Assembly (NCBI GenBank): GCA_050949175.1
Contig: JBMNFG010000006.1
Location: forward strand, 1 to 64,000
Length of the DNA: 64,000 nt
Direction of reading: 5' to 3'
Origin: UBA4971 sp900019985
GTDB lineage: Bacteria > Bacillota > SHA-98 > UBA4971
Shown here: positions 18,711 through 27,738 of the stretch, one piece after another
How the letters are laid out: the number at the start of each line of letters is the position of its first letter
How positions within the stretch are numbered: position 1 is the stretch's first letter
The notes under the pieces: generated by a model
What the model was told of the DNA's origin: nothing
Seen by the model: the letters and a program-made list of their open reading frames with translations, nothing else
The model's database searches: none
Translations under genes and position numbers: made by a program

Positions 18711-19253
18711 TTACAAATATGAGTCCGTTACAACGAGAAGCAGTTCCGCCTGTTCATCAGAGTCGTTTGAGATCCGGTGTTCTTCTGATGCCTGATAGTA
18801 GATGGTGTCTCCTGCTTTCGCGTGATAGACCCGTCCTCCGAGTGAGATCTTGACCCTGCCTTTTAGGATATAGGCAAAAGTATCAGACAAAGAGGGTTCA
18901 AACTCTTTGAAACTCCCACCTTTTTCAAGGGTGAGGAGTATCGGCTCCATCTCGTTTTCATTGGATTCGGGAACAAGCCACTGGACACGGTAGCCTCGTT
19001 CTTCGTCTATAAACTCAGTTCTGTCTTCTTCTCCGTACACAACCTTTTGCTCGAGTTCCACATCATCAAAAAACTCCCGAGGCGTACAGCCGAGGACCTC
19101 AAGGATATCAAAGAACGTTTCCATCGATGGTGAACTCAGGTCTCGTTCGATTTGAGAGATGTAGCCTTTAGTCAGGTCTGTACGTTCCCCCAGTTCTTCC
19201 TGGGTTAGACCTTTCTTTAGCCGTAGATTCCTAATCCTTCGCCCGATCTTCAT
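18711..19253 (-). CDS. XRE family regulator with cupin domain (PuuR-like)
   Basis: A 180-residue one-component regulator. An N-terminal HTH (about 1-65) contains GLTQEELGERTDLTKGYISQIER, and a C-terminal cupin (about 105-175) contains LKGRVKISLGGRVYHAKAGDTIYY. PuuR-type members control polyamine uptake and breakdown, which fits the adjacent potABCD. ATG 19253 with GTGAGG 9 bases upstream is preferred to the GTG at 19268, which lacks a ribosome site. A cluster of AGTTTA/TAAACT repeats upstream is a likely autoregulatory operator. Confidence 0.88.
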   Translation of the reverse strand: MKIGRRIRNLRLKKGLTQEELGERTDLTKGYISQIERDLSSPSMETFFDILEVLGCTPREFFDDVELEQKVVYGEEDRTEFIDEERGYRVQWLVPESNENEMEPILLTLEKGGSFKEFEPSLSDTFAYILKGRVKISLGGRVYHAKAGDTIYYQASEEHRISNDSDEQAELLLVVTDSYL

Positions 19254-19341
19254 TTTCTCGTGCCTCACAATCGCTTGTGTTAAGAGCCTGGCTACGGCCT
19301 TTTCGAATGAAACAAAGAGGACCGCGCCTCATAGACGAAAA

Positions 19342-19400
19342 AGTTTAAGCGTAGTAAACTTAAAGTTGATAAGTTCGATATAGTTAAACTCAAAGTTTAC
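19342..19400. promoter_or_regulatory. Putative operator cluster for the XRE-cupin regulator
   Basis: Two inverted repeats built from the same half-site: AGTTTA-N7-TAAACT at 19342-19360 and AAACT-CAA-AGTTT at 19386-19398. A further partial copy (TAAAGTT) lies between them. The stretch is AT-rich and lies about 90-150 bases upstream of the regulator start, so autoregulation and possibly potABCD control are inferred. Confidence 0.55.
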
Positions 19401-19412
19401 TAATCATGCTAA

Positions 19413-19662
19413 AACATTATACAACATTCCAGAGAAACTGCAATACCGGTTTTAGCTTAATCTGAACAAAATTTCTTGTTTGCACTCTTTAGGGTAACGC
19501 CTGCTTAAAACAGCAATCGTAGGAACTGTGCCGAAAAATATCGACTAAAGTAGGATTAGAAGGCTGGGAGGGATCCGGTTACCTAAGAGAGAATTAACTA
19601 GGATCAAGGAACACAGGCAGTTACCGGTTTGCAAGTGTTCTACAGCAGGGAGGAGTAAGTTG
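19413..19662. other. Region upstream of the aminotransferase gene
   Basis: 250 bases before the aminotransferase start, probably holding its promoter. CCGGT near 19578 and ACCGG near 19624 could pair, but no T-box or known riboswitch core was recognised. A GGGAGGAG ribosome site ends the region. Confidence 0.4.
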
Positions 19663-20814
19663 ATGCAAGTGCACCTGTCCAGGCCTGATATTACTGATAA
19701 AGAGATTCAGATCATAAACGAGGTTATTCGATCCCCCATTCTCGCGCTAGGGCCTAAGATGATAGAGTTTGAAAAGGCCATCGCGGACTATATAGGTGTT
19801 AAGCATGCTATCTCAGTCAACAGCGGGACGAGCGGGCTTCATCTATTAATACGGGCGTATGGTATTAGCGATGGGGATGAAGTGATAACGACTCCCTTCA
19901 GTTTTATCGCTTCAAGCAACTGTATACTGTACGAACGGGCAAAGCCGGTATTTGTCGATATTGAACCGGGTACTGCAAATATCGATCCTGATCTGATAGA
20001 GGATGCGATTACTCCGAAAACGAAAGCCATCCTTCCTGTAGACGCTTTTGGGCAGCCTGCAAGGCTTGATGTTATAAGAGAGATCGCTATGCGCCATGGA
20101 CTTGTGGTGATTGAAGATTCATGTGAATCCATCGGATCTGAATATAAGGGGGTTAAAGCCGGGAGCCCGCAATATGCCGATGCAGCGGTGTTTGCATTCT
20201 ATCCCAATAAGCAGATAACAACAGGGGAAGGCGGGATGGTCGTCACAGATGATGATGAAATCGCTTTCTTGTGTAAAAGCATGCGGAACCAGGGTAGGGG
20301 GGAACAGGGAGTATGGCTGTCCCATGAACGCCTGGGGTATAACTACCGCATGGACGAGCTTTCTGCTGCTCTTGGAGTAGTGCAAATGTCCCGGATAGAG
20401 GAGATCATTATAAAGCGGCAACGGGTGGCTGAAATGTACAACAAGCGCTTGTCAGAGATACCCGGGGTCACGCTGCCGAACATAGCCCCTGAGGTCACAA
20501 AGATGAGCTGGTTTGTATATGTGATCCGTGTGGGTGTAGATGAGCCTACTTGGGAACGCCAGTCCAAGGTACGTGACCATGTTATGAAACGGTTTGAAGA
20601 GGCGGGAATCGGATGCCGCCCGTACTTTACTCCTATCCATCTACAGCCTTTCTACAGGAATGAGTTGGGTCTTAGAGAAGGGATGTTTCCTGTTACAGAG
20701 CATGCCGGTAGGACCAGCATTGCGATTCCATTCCATAACCATATCACAGAAGAAGAAGTCGAGTACGTGGCACGAGTTCTCGAGAAAGCGCTGGATGAGG
20801 CATTAAACAGCTAA
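19663..20814 (+). CDS. DegT/DnrJ/EryC1/StrS family PLP aminotransferase
   Basis: A 383-residue fold-type I aminotransferase, typically acting on UDP- or dTDP-keto-sugars. The PLP lysine is in FAFYPNKQITTGEGG, with VNSGTSGLHLL (phosphate-binding region) near residue 55 and the Asp of VVIEDSCESIG near 150. A GYNYRMDELSAALG motif is present, as usual. ATG 19663 has GGGAGGAG 8 bases upstream. It stands alone, with a terminator after it and no sugar biosynthesis genes beside it, so the substrate is unassigned. Confidence 0.92.
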   Translation: MQVHLSRPDITDKEIQIINEVIRSPILALGPKMIEFEKAIADYIGVKHAISVNSGTSGLHLLIRAYGISDGDEVITTPFSFIASSNCILYERAKPVFVDIEPGTANIDPDLIEDAITPKTKAILPVDAFGQPARLDVIREIAMRHGLVVIEDSCESIGSEYKGVKAGSPQYADAAVFAFYPNKQITTGEGGMVVTDDDEIAFLCKSMRNQGRGEQGVWLSHERLGYNYRMDELSAALGVVQMSRIEEIIIKRQRVAEMYNKRLSEIPGVTLPNIAPEVTKMSWFVYVIRVGVDEPTWERQSKVRDHVMKRFEEAGIGCRPYFTPIHLQPFYRNELGLREGMFPVTEHAGRTSIAIPFHNHITEEEVEYVARVLEKALDEALNS

Positions 20815-20888
20815 GAAGGTCGCCGGACAAGACTTTAAGAGTTGAGAGTTAAGAGTTGACAGTGCCATAAGGTTTGGACTGAGTAAAA

Positions 20889-20930
20889 GGAGTCCGCAGC
20901 TCCCGTAAATCGGGTGCTGCGGACTCTGTT
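20889..20930. terminator. Intrinsic terminator after aminotransferase gene
   Basis: GGAGTCCGCAGC pairs with GCTGCGGACTC (20916-20926), with a smaller CCCG/CGGG pairing in the loop, followed by TGTTCTCTT. It ends the aminotransferase transcript and may also serve the minus-strand fragment beyond it. Confidence 0.8.
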
Positions 20931-20969
20931 CTCTTCAGAATCCTATACTCAAAGAGAGTCTCGGAAGTA

Positions 20970-21532
20970 TCATCTACTCACCACAAGCCGCCCGACCTCT
21001 GACTTCTCATTGCCTGCCACTACGAAGTAGAGGTAGAGCCCATTTGCGACAGGCTTTCCACCTGATTCGAGGTTCCATTCGTACATGTGTGTTATTGCGG
21101 AGATCTCAGCTGAATGCACCGGCCTTCCTACGATGTCGTAAACGTACAGCGTTCCGTCGGTTGCAATATCGTAGTAGAAGGTAACTGAATCAGAAGCCGG
21201 ATTCGGAGCTGCCACAACAGTGTGAGCCAGTACAATCACCGTGAATACGTCACTTGTTGCTTCTCCGCGAGCACCGTCCGGGTCAACTGCAGTGATCCTG
21301 AGTACGTATTTGCCTCCACGCTCAAGCTTGGAGGTATCCCACAGGAACTCGCCGGTGTTGTCAAGGTCTTTGGCGATTATCTGCCAATCCTCCCTTCCTA
21401 CCAGCCTATACTCAAGTGTAATCTTGAGTTCACTCGCATCATTGTCAGGATCTACAGCTTGCCATTGGACAGTTGCTATTCCTGCTAGGATCTCATCTTT
21501 TTCCGGCCTTATAATCTCAACTTCGGGAGTTG
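20970..21532 (-). pseudogene. 3' fragment of a surface/secreted protein gene, cut by IS256-like element
   Basis: An open minus-strand frame runs from the element edge to a stop at 20970 with no start codon until 21239. The upstream part reads as an Ig/fibronectin-like domain (PEVEIIRPEKDEI, VQWQAVDPDNDASELKITL, WDTSKLERGGKYVLRI). The last 80 residues resemble the FlgD-Ig or C-terminal sorting type of domain (APNPASDSVTFYY, GTLYVYDIVGRPV, NGLYLYFVVAGNEKSE). The 5' part is not found on the other side of the element, so insertion came with loss of flanking DNA or a rearrangement. No function is expected to remain. Confidence 0.75.
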
Positions 21533-22914
21533 AGTCCGTATAATGGTGTAAAAATGGTTTTCTGAAAAAATAGGAGAGCCATTAACAAATTCCTCAGTTA
21601 GAATAGAAGTTGGACAAACCAGAATTCTAAGAGGAGGAATTTGAATGGCTCAATACCAGATTACCGTAGATCAAGAACTTTTGCACCGTCTATTTTTAGG
21701 AAATAACAAGGATGCCGGCGTGTCAGCGCTATTGGAATCGGTATTGAACCAGATTTTGCAGGCGCAAGCCACCGAACAGCTTCAAGCCGAACCATACGAA
21801 CGCACTGATAAAAGGAAGGGGTACCGTAACGGCACACGCCCGCATACACTAACCACCCGGGTGGGAACCATAGCCTTACATGTTCCGCGTTTTCGTAACG
21901 GTCAGTTTTCCACCGAGATGTTTGCCCGCTACCAGCGGAGCGAACAGGCCTTGATACTGGCCCTGATGGAAATGGTAATCAACGGGGTCTCTACCCGCAA
22001 GGTCAGTCAGATAACGGAAGAGCTGTGTGGTACCGAATTTTCCAAATCCACTGTTTCAGAGTTGTGCAAGAAACTGGACCCCATTGTGAACGCTTGGAAT
22101 AACCGGGACTTGCGGGAAAAATGCTATCCTTTTGTCTTGGTGGACGCTTTCGTACTGAAGATTCGTGAAGACGGTCGCGTCCGTTCCCGGAGCGCTATGA
22201 TCGCTATCGGCATAAATACCGAAGGCTACCGGGAAGTTTTAGGTCTCATGCTGGGCGACAGTGAATCTGAAGCCAGTTGGAGCCAGTTTTTTTCCTGGCT
22301 TAAAAGCCGTAACCTGCGTGGTGTCGAACTGGTAGTATCAGATGACCATGGCGGCCTGGTCAAGGCGGTTCGCCGCTACTTCCAGGGTGTTACCTGGCAT
22401 CGCTGCCAAACCCACTTTATGCGTAATATCATGGACGCTACGCCTAAGTCGGCAAAAGAAGAGCTTTATCCGCATCTGCGAGCGATTCTGGATGCGCCTG
22501 ATATCGGTACTGCCCGGTTGTTATTGAATCAAACCTTGGAGACATTTGAGAAAAAAGCACCCAAGGCCATGCAAATACTTGAAATGGGCTTTGATGATGC
22601 TACCGCGGTCCTTATGCTGCCGGAAAAATATCGCCGGCGTCTGCGTACTACAAACGCTGTCGAGCGTCTTATCGAAGAGATTAGGCGCAGGGAACGAGTT
22701 ATCCGTATTTTCCCGAACCGGGAATCGGCAATTCGCCTAATTGGAGCCTTACTTATGGAAATTGACGACAAGTGGATAAGCGGCAAAAAATACCTGGATA
22801 TGAGTGAATACCTTCAGTGGCAAGAAGAGCAAAAACAAACCAATGATCAAAGCAATATTGCGTATATCAGATAAGCTTATTGATAACTGAGGAATTTACA
22901 CACTAATCTGGACT
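21533..22914 (+). mobile_element. IS256-family insertion sequence
   Basis: About 1.38 kb, with one transposase gene. The left end AGTCCGTATAATGGTGTAAA (from 21533) is the classic IS256-type end, and its inverted, imperfect copy (15 of 20 positions) ends at 22914. A second inner inverted repeat, AAATTCCTCAGTTA, occurs at both ends (about 21587-21600 and 22885-22898). No clear target duplication is visible, consistent with rearranged flanks. Confidence 0.82.
21645..22874 (+). CDS. IS256 family (mutator-type) transposase
   Basis: A 409-residue DDE transposase. The mutator-family segments are visible: PYERTDKRKGYRNGTR, the first Asp in FVLVDAFVLKIRED, the second in LVVSDDHGGLVKAV with WHRCQTHFMRN, and the catalytic Glu region TTNAVERLIEEIRRRERVIRIFPN. 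Full length for the family and intact. ATG 21645 has AAGAGGAGG upstream. It sits inside the recognised inverted repeats. Confidence 0.95.
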   Translation: MAQYQITVDQELLHRLFLGNNKDAGVSALLESVLNQILQAQATEQLQAEPYERTDKRKGYRNGTRPHTLTTRVGTIALHVPRFRNGQFSTEMFARYQRSEQALILALMEMVINGVSTRKVSQITEELCGTEFSKSTVSELCKKLDPIVNAWNNRDLREKCYPFVLVDAFVLKIREDGRVRSRSAMIAIGINTEGYREVLGLMLGDSESEASWSQFFSWLKSRNLRGVELVVSDDHGGLVKAVRRYFQGVTWHRCQTHFMRNIMDATPKSAKEELYPHLRAILDAPDIGTARLLLNQTLETFEKKAPKAMQILEMGFDDATAVLMLPEKYRRRLRTTNAVERLIEEIRRRERVIRIFPNRESAIRLIGALLMEIDDKWISGKKYLDMSEYLQWQEEQKQTNDQSNIAYIR

Positions 22915-23084
22915 TGATCGGTCATGACAATTTAAAGATACTATGGAGAATAATATTCAGATTCTTCGCAAATTGAATAAATCCTTCCGAATATATGGAA
23001 TTGTTGAAAACATATGACTCGAAGGTGTGGATGTTTAAGTTGATTGGTTCTTAAAGGAGTGAGACGGAGATTTCGCTATTTTCC

Positions 23085-23633
23085 TTACCGGAGCGTGTTC
23101 CTGATTCGCACTGCAATCACACTCGCCGTAAGGACCTTCACGATATCTCCGGCAATGAACGGGAGTACTCCCACTGCGAAAGCTGTCTGTAAAGGAAGGC
23201 GTGTGACTATCGCCAACTGTACTAAACCTGTGGCATAGACGGTGATGACTCCGCCGATGAACGATGCGAAAGCCAGTGTAAGCCATGTAACGAGGTTTTT
23301 AGGCTTCTTTACTCTTTGAACAACGATTGCAGTGACGTAGGCACCGACAATGAAACCCCACAGGTATCCTCCTCGCGGCCCGATCAGCACCCCGATGCCG
23401 GATGACCCTCCTGCGAATACCGGAAGGCCTAAGGCCCCGAGGAGAAGATACAGCCCTTGGCTTAGCGCGGCCAGATTTGGCTTGAGGACCAGCCCTGCAA
23501 GCATTACTCCGAAAGTCTGAGCTGATACAGCCACAGGACTGATAGGGATATGCAAGAAGACGTACGCGAGTACGCACATGAGAGAGGTGAACATAGCAAC
23601 GCGTGTCAAGTCTCGTATTGTAGCCGACTTCAT
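23085..23633 (-). CDS. bioY: Biotin transporter BioY
   Basis: A 182-residue membrane protein of the BioY family, the substrate-binding S component of ECF-type biotin uptake. The family signature is present as GGSSGIGVLIGPRGGYLWGF, with six hydrophobic segments and AQTFGVMLAGLVL in the N-terminal half. No EcfA/EcfT genes are adjacent, so it would work alone or with a shared ECF module. It faces away from the YigZ-family gene across a region with a short palindrome. Confidence 0.93.
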   Translation of the reverse strand: MKSATIRDLTRVAMFTSLMCVLAYVFLHIPISPVAVSAQTFGVMLAGLVLKPNLAALSQGLYLLLGALGLPVFAGGSSGIGVLIGPRGGYLWGFIVGAYVTAIVVQRVKKPKNLVTWLTLAFASFIGGVITVYATGLVQLAIVTRLPLQTAFAVGVLPFIAGDIVKVLTASVIAVRIRNTLR

Positions 23634-23714
23634 ACTGCATTACCTGCTTTCTGGTTGCTGCGCTGTTCTAATTGATTTCAACTCACTTCCCTTGTATACC
23701 TGCTTGCCGCTTGC

Positions 23715-23729
23715 AACGTTTTAAACGTT
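23715..23729. promoter_or_regulatory. Perfect palindrome in the bioY upstream region
   Basis: AACGTTT-T-AAACGTT, perfect 7-base arms, placed between the divergent bioY and YigZ-family genes about 80 bases from the bioY start. It looks like an operator. It does not resemble the BirA site I know, so the protein that binds it is unknown. Confidence 0.45.
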
Positions 23730-23917
23730 TTATCTAATAGGCTCTGAGGCTCCCGTGCCGGCTCTATCTTAGGGGCGAATTGATCCCGGTGTCATCTTAG
23801 GATAGTATTGAACTGTATATCGCAGGGATAAGGCTTGCGGCGCGGTGCGAAAATGTGTGGAGGCCTAAAGTGATCCGTCTTGTATGATAAATGGCAGGAA
23901 GTAAGCAGGTGGGCGTA

Positions 23918-24529
23918 TTGACAAAGTTTTTTGCCGTTGCTAAGAGAAGTCGCTACGAGCAGAAAATCCAAAGGTCTGTATTCATAGGCCATGTTTCGCC
24001 TGCAGAGAATGAGGAGGCAGCGAAGGAGTTTATTGCTGAGATCAGGGAAGAGCATGCCCAAGCCACTCACAACTGCTATGCTTACCGGGTCGGGCTTTCT
24101 GAAAACCCTCTGACTTACTATAATGACCACGGAGAACCGTCAGGAAGCGCAGGCCGTCCCATCCTGAACGCGCTTCTGAAAGCAGATGTCACCAATACCG
24201 TAGTTGTGGTGACTCGGTACTACGGCGGCAAAAAGCTCGGGGTGAGGGGCCTGATCGATGCCTACCACAGTACAGCCCTGGGCGCATTGGAGGAAGCCGG
24301 AAGGATTGAAATCATACCTCGCATCCCTCTGGCTGTTATCTGCCAATACTCAGAGCTTGACCAGGTTAACTATCTGCTCAGTCAGTATGATACAGTAATC
24401 AAGAATACTGAGTACAAAGGCAACGTCCGGCATGAACTCATGGTTCCTGAAGTGGATTACGATGCTATTGTCTCCCAACTCTCCGCTATGCCCAGAGTCG
24501 AGGTTATATCGGAACGCTATATGAAATAA
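23918..24529 (+). CDS. yigZ: YigZ/IMPACT family protein (UPF0029)
   Basis: About 203 residues from the chosen start. The IMPACT core is clear: ATHNCYAYRVG, DHGEPSGSAGRPIL and VVVTRYYGGKKLGVRGLIDAY, followed by the C-terminal DUF1949 half. Family members act in translation regulation or peptide/protein turnover, but the bacterial role is not settled. TTG 23918 with AGGTGG 5 bases upstream makes the protein start MTKFFAVAKRSR, like relatives. The in-frame ATG at 23891 has no ribosome site. It ends at a strong shared terminator. Confidence 0.87.
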   Translation: MTKFFAVAKRSRYEQKIQRSVFIGHVSPAENEEAAKEFIAEIREEHAQATHNCYAYRVGLSENPLTYYNDHGEPSGSAGRPILNALLKADVTNTVVVVTRYYGGKKLGVRGLIDAYHSTALGALEEAGRIEIIPRIPLAVICQYSELDQVNYLLSQYDTVIKNTEYKGNVRHELMVPEVDYDAIVSQLSAMPRVEVISERYMK

Positions 24530-24593
24530 GCAAACCGGTCCAAGCTTTATCCGGAATACTGCACAGTATGGATATGCATTAGGGAAAGAAAAG

Positions 24594-24634
24594 GGGAGGG
24601 CACTGAGAGTTGAGAGGAGTTTCAGTGCCCTCCC
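24594..24634. terminator. Bidirectional intrinsic terminator
   Basis: A perfect 13-base stem, GGGAGGGCACTGA pairing with TCAGTGCCCTCCC, between convergent genes. A run rich in T on the minus-strand side (CCTTTTCTTT) supports termination of the flavoenzyme transcript; the plus side serves the YigZ-family gene. Confidence 0.85.
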
Positions 24635-24662
24635 GGTTGTCGGTCAATCGGTTTTATTCGGT

Positions 24663-26591
24663 TTATATCTCATGTGCAACTCTTGTTGCTTCTAAGACTG
24701 CATGTGTGATGCGGCGCGGTTCTACTGCGTCTCCGATGACATAGTAGTTTATTCCTGAGCCTTCCAGCTGATTTGTAAGAGAGCCGTCAGGAGCTGCGCC
24801 TACTGCTATCACAACGGAGTCGAATTCTCCCAGAGCCTCTGTCTTGCCGTCCTTTTCGTAACTGATGTCGCGCTCGCCGATACCGGTAAGCTTTGCACCG
24901 GTAATGACCTTCACGTTGTTCTTCTCTAACCGTGCAAAGAGTATGGGCCCTACAACCGGTCCGATGTCTGTGCCAATCTGAGGAAGCATCTCAATGATGG
25001 TGACTTCATGGCCTTTCTCGGCTAGGAAGTCTGCGACCTCACATCCTACAAGCCCGCCTCCGATGACTGCGACTTTCTTGCCTGTCTGCACATTTCCGGC
25101 AAGGACATCCCATGCATTCACCACGTGGTCACGGTCTACGCCGGAGACTTCGATTGTCTGAGGCCGTGCACCTGTGGCCACTACAACGACATCAGGGTTT
25201 TCTCTACGGATAGCATCAACAGTAGCCTCCTTGTTAAGATGCACTTCGACACCGAGTCTTTCCAGTTCTTTCACGAGGAAATCGGCGAAGGTGCCGAATT
25301 CATCTTTTTCAGGAGGTGCAACGACAAGAGGGAGCTGGCCTCCTAGCTCGGACGCTTTTTCCCAAAGTGTGACCTTGTGTCCTCTAATCGTCGCTACCCG
25401 GGCAGCCTCCATTCCAGCAGGCCCTCCTCCCACCACAAGCACTTTGCGTGGGGTTTCAGCTTTCGTCATCGGGAACTCGCATTCACGGCCTGTACGGGCG
25501 TTAACTGTGCAACCTACTTGCTGATTTGCCAAGAGCTCGTCAACACATGCCTGCAGACATGCAATGCATTTTCGAACTTCCCCGGCTCTTCCTTCTGTTA
25601 CTTTGTTCGGCAGTTCTTCATCAGCAAGAAGCCCACGTCCGAAGGCTACAAGATCAGCTTTACCTTCAGCCAGAATGCACTCTGCCAGTTCCGGATCGTT
25701 AATTCTTCCTACAGCAATCACAGGGACGCTCACAACTCTCTTCACGGCTTCGGCCAGGTCCACAAGGCATCCTCTTTGCACAACATACGGTTGGATTATC
25801 CAGCTCATTGTCTCGTATAGGCCTGCAGACACGTGGATTGCATTTACGCCTTCTTCTTCAAACCGCTTTGCTATGGCTTTACCGTCTTCCAGAGTAATTC
25901 CATCAGGCAGTTTTTCATCTGCACTTATTCTTGCTATGATGGGGAAGTCAGGCCCTACGGCTTCTCGCACTGAGCGGATTACCTCGATAGGGAACCGCAT
26001 TCTATTCTCAAGCGAGCCGCCGTACTCATCGGTCCTTTTATTCGTGTGCGGAGACAAGAACTGGCATAGGAGGTACCCGTGTGCGAAGTGGATTTCAACT
26101 GCGTCAAATCCTGCAGCCTTAGCACGTGCTGCTGCTTTACCATAATCAACTGCAAGCCCTTTAATCTCTTCCTTCGTCAGCTCTCTCGGCAACTCACCTG
26201 TAACCGGATCAGTAATAGGTGAAGGTGCGACAGGTTGATAGCCGGAAACCTGAGATGTAGTCTGTCTGCCTGCGTGGTAAAGCTGTACTGAAATCTTTGC
26301 CCCATGGGCGTGTACCTCATCAGCAAGGCTTCTTAAACCCGGAATGAACCTATCTGAGTGGATATCCAGTCCGTTTGCGAAGCCTTTTCCCAAAGGATGC
26401 ACGTTCGCTGCTTCAACAATGATAAGTCCTATTCCACCCTTTGCCCTTGCCCCGTAATAAGCGCGAGTTTTGCTGCTTACGGAGCCGTCATCATGTGCCA
26501 GGTTCGTTACCATCGGCGGCATTACCATACGGTTTCGAAGCTCCATATTACCGATTTTGATAGGGCTTTTGAGAAGCTTGAACTCTGCCAT
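24663..26591 (-). CDS. NADH:flavin oxidoreductase, 2,4-dienoyl-CoA reductase/enoate reductase type
   Basis: A 642-residue three-part enzyme. The N-terminal old-yellow-enzyme barrel (about 1-340) binds FMN (RNRMVMPPM, HFAHGYLLCQFLSPHTNKRTD split across the loop, VAFGRGLLADEELP). A [4Fe-4S] site of the form C-x2-C-x3-C-x11-C follows (CIACLQAC to GC). The C-terminal FAD/NAD part has VVGGGPAGMEAA and AVIGGGLVGCEVA. Such enzymes reduce activated C=C bonds of enoates or dienoyl-CoA with NAD(P)H. ATG 26591 has AAGGGTGA upstream. It stands alone between a terminator and a 175-base gap. The exact substrate cannot be read. Confidence 0.92.
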   Translation of the reverse strand: MAEFKLLKSPIKIGNMELRNRMVMPPMVTNLAHDDGSVSSKTRAYYGARAKGGIGLIIVEAANVHPLGKGFANGLDIHSDRFIPGLRSLADEVHAHGAKISVQLYHAGRQTTSQVSGYQPVAPSPITDPVTGELPRELTKEEIKGLAVDYGKAAARAKAAGFDAVEIHFAHGYLLCQFLSPHTNKRTDEYGGSLENRMRFPIEVIRSVREAVGPDFPIIARISADEKLPDGITLEDGKAIAKRFEEEGVNAIHVSAGLYETMSWIIQPYVVQRGCLVDLAEAVKRVVSVPVIAVGRINDPELAECILAEGKADLVAFGRGLLADEELPNKVTEGRAGEVRKCIACLQACVDELLANQQVGCTVNARTGRECEFPMTKAETPRKVLVVGGGPAGMEAARVATIRGHKVTLWEKASELGGQLPLVVAPPEKDEFGTFADFLVKELERLGVEVHLNKEATVDAIRRENPDVVVVATGARPQTIEVSGVDRDHVVNAWDVLAGNVQTGKKVAVIGGGLVGCEVADFLAEKGHEVTIIEMLPQIGTDIGPVVGPILFARLEKNNVKVITGAKLTGIGERDISYEKDGKTEALGEFDSVVIAVGAAPDGSLTNQLEGSGINYYVIGDAVEPRRITHAVLEATRVAHEI

Positions 26592-26766
26592 TGGATTCAC
26601 CCTTTCTTATAGTGTTTCTAATGTGTTCCTCGAGGCATAGTGTCCGCATAAATGGAAGCCGGTATGCTTAACCCTTCGTTTACCGCACGGTTGAGACTAC
26701 GGTCCTTCTACATTCATTAACGGATTCTTTGGTTTTGGGTTCCAATATTTCCAATGGCCGCCGAAA

Positions 26767-27711
26767 CTAACCTTCTATTCGTATGCTCCCGATCCCGCCT
26801 TTTACGTTAAGTTCAACTCGGTTTTCAGCGCTATCGAAATCAGGGGAGACGTATTCATCATTAATACTGCTATAGTTGCCTCGCACCTGGATAGACCCTA
26901 TTCCTGTAGTTGTGCGGATCCGGGCTGCGACACCTCTCGGAATACGAATGATGGTCTCCCCGATGCCTCCTGACAACTCAACCTTGGAGTATCCCTTTGC
27001 AGGCAAAGTCAGAGTCGTTTTTCCCACGCCTGTACTGATCCGGACATCAGTGGCTGAAACACGCTCAAGGTTGATGTAGGCGCCTCCGACTCCGGTGCGT
27101 ATATCGAGGCTTATCGGTATGCTTTCAGCAAGTGCCAGCTCCCATTTTCTTGCCGGCTGTGCGCCGATGCCGAAGAAATCGAAACGGTGGAAGAAGCTTG
27201 AGGTGTCTGAATTAAGGACAAAGCGCGCTTTGCCATTACTAATCTTGAAGTCTTCTCTTGGCCATTCTCCTACTGCAGTCTCTACTGTACCGGTAATAAG
27301 GTACGGTGAATCTGAAAGAGAGGCCAGGATTAGCTCTCCGATGCCCATGCTGATCTCTATCTCTGCACTTGTTATCCCAGTGAGAGGCCTTTCAATCCTC
27401 GAACTGGTGATAGCTCCCCTTGGAGTCGGATGACGCATGACCATTCCGAAGACTATCCAAAGCACAACGAGGAGCAGGATGGATCTGGATATTGACCCTC
27501 TTCCCATTATCAGTTCAATTCCCAGTGCGATAAGGATGAGCGGCCAGAATCGGGCAATGATCACCCATATTTTCAGATCTACCAGGCCAAGATTATAAAG
27601 AAGAATCAAGACACCGACTATTATCAGAATTGACGGGAGTACTATGCTGCTTTTATACCTTCTCCGGTTTCCGTTATTACTTCTCTCTCCGTTATTATCA
27701 GGTCTCTCCAT
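26767..27711 (-). CDS. Membrane protein with N-terminal TM region and toast-rack-type beta domain
   Basis: A 314-residue protein. The charged N-terminus is followed by four hydrophobic segments (VLPSILIIVGVLILLYNLG, FWPLILIALGIELIMG, ILLLVVLWIVFGMVM), typical of LiaF/DUF5668-type stress proteins. The rest is a repetitive beta structure with recurring glycine motifs (MGIGELILA, TGVGGAYINLE, TGVGKTTLTLP, GGIGETIIRIP, TGIGSIQVRG, GGIGSIRIEG), the toast-rack pattern. It is probably co-transcribed with the PspC gene 27 bases upstream, and an envelope-stress role is inferred from family and context. No enzymatic residues are seen. Confidence 0.8.
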   Translation of the reverse strand: MERPDNNGERSNNGNRRRYKSSIVLPSILIIVGVLILLYNLGLVDLKIWVIIARFWPLILIALGIELIMGRGSISRSILLLVVLWIVFGMVMRHPTPRGAITSSRIERPLTGITSAEIEISMGIGELILASLSDSPYLITGTVETAVGEWPREDFKISNGKARFVLNSDTSSFFHRFDFFGIGAQPARKWELALAESIPISLDIRTGVGGAYINLERVSATDVRISTGVGKTTLTLPAKGYSKVELSGGIGETIIRIPRGVAARIRTTTGIGSIQVRGNYSSINDEYVSPDFDSAENRVELNVKGGIGSIRIEG

Positions 27712-27738
27712 CGCCTATTCTCTCCTCCCATCAAGTTT

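Noticed and set aside
20840..20870. Short TTAAGAGTTGA direct repeat after the aminotransferase gene
   Set aside because: Only two copies of a simple AT-rich word; not enough to call an element or CRISPR repeat.
23640..23890. BirA operator upstream of bioY
   Set aside because: No matching half-sites; only an unrelated AACGTTT/AAACGTT palindrome is present.
25377..26145. Plus-strand frames opposite the dienoyl-CoA-reductase-like gene
   Set aside because: Shadows of the flavoenzyme, which has intact FMN, [4Fe-4S] and FAD motifs on the minus strand.
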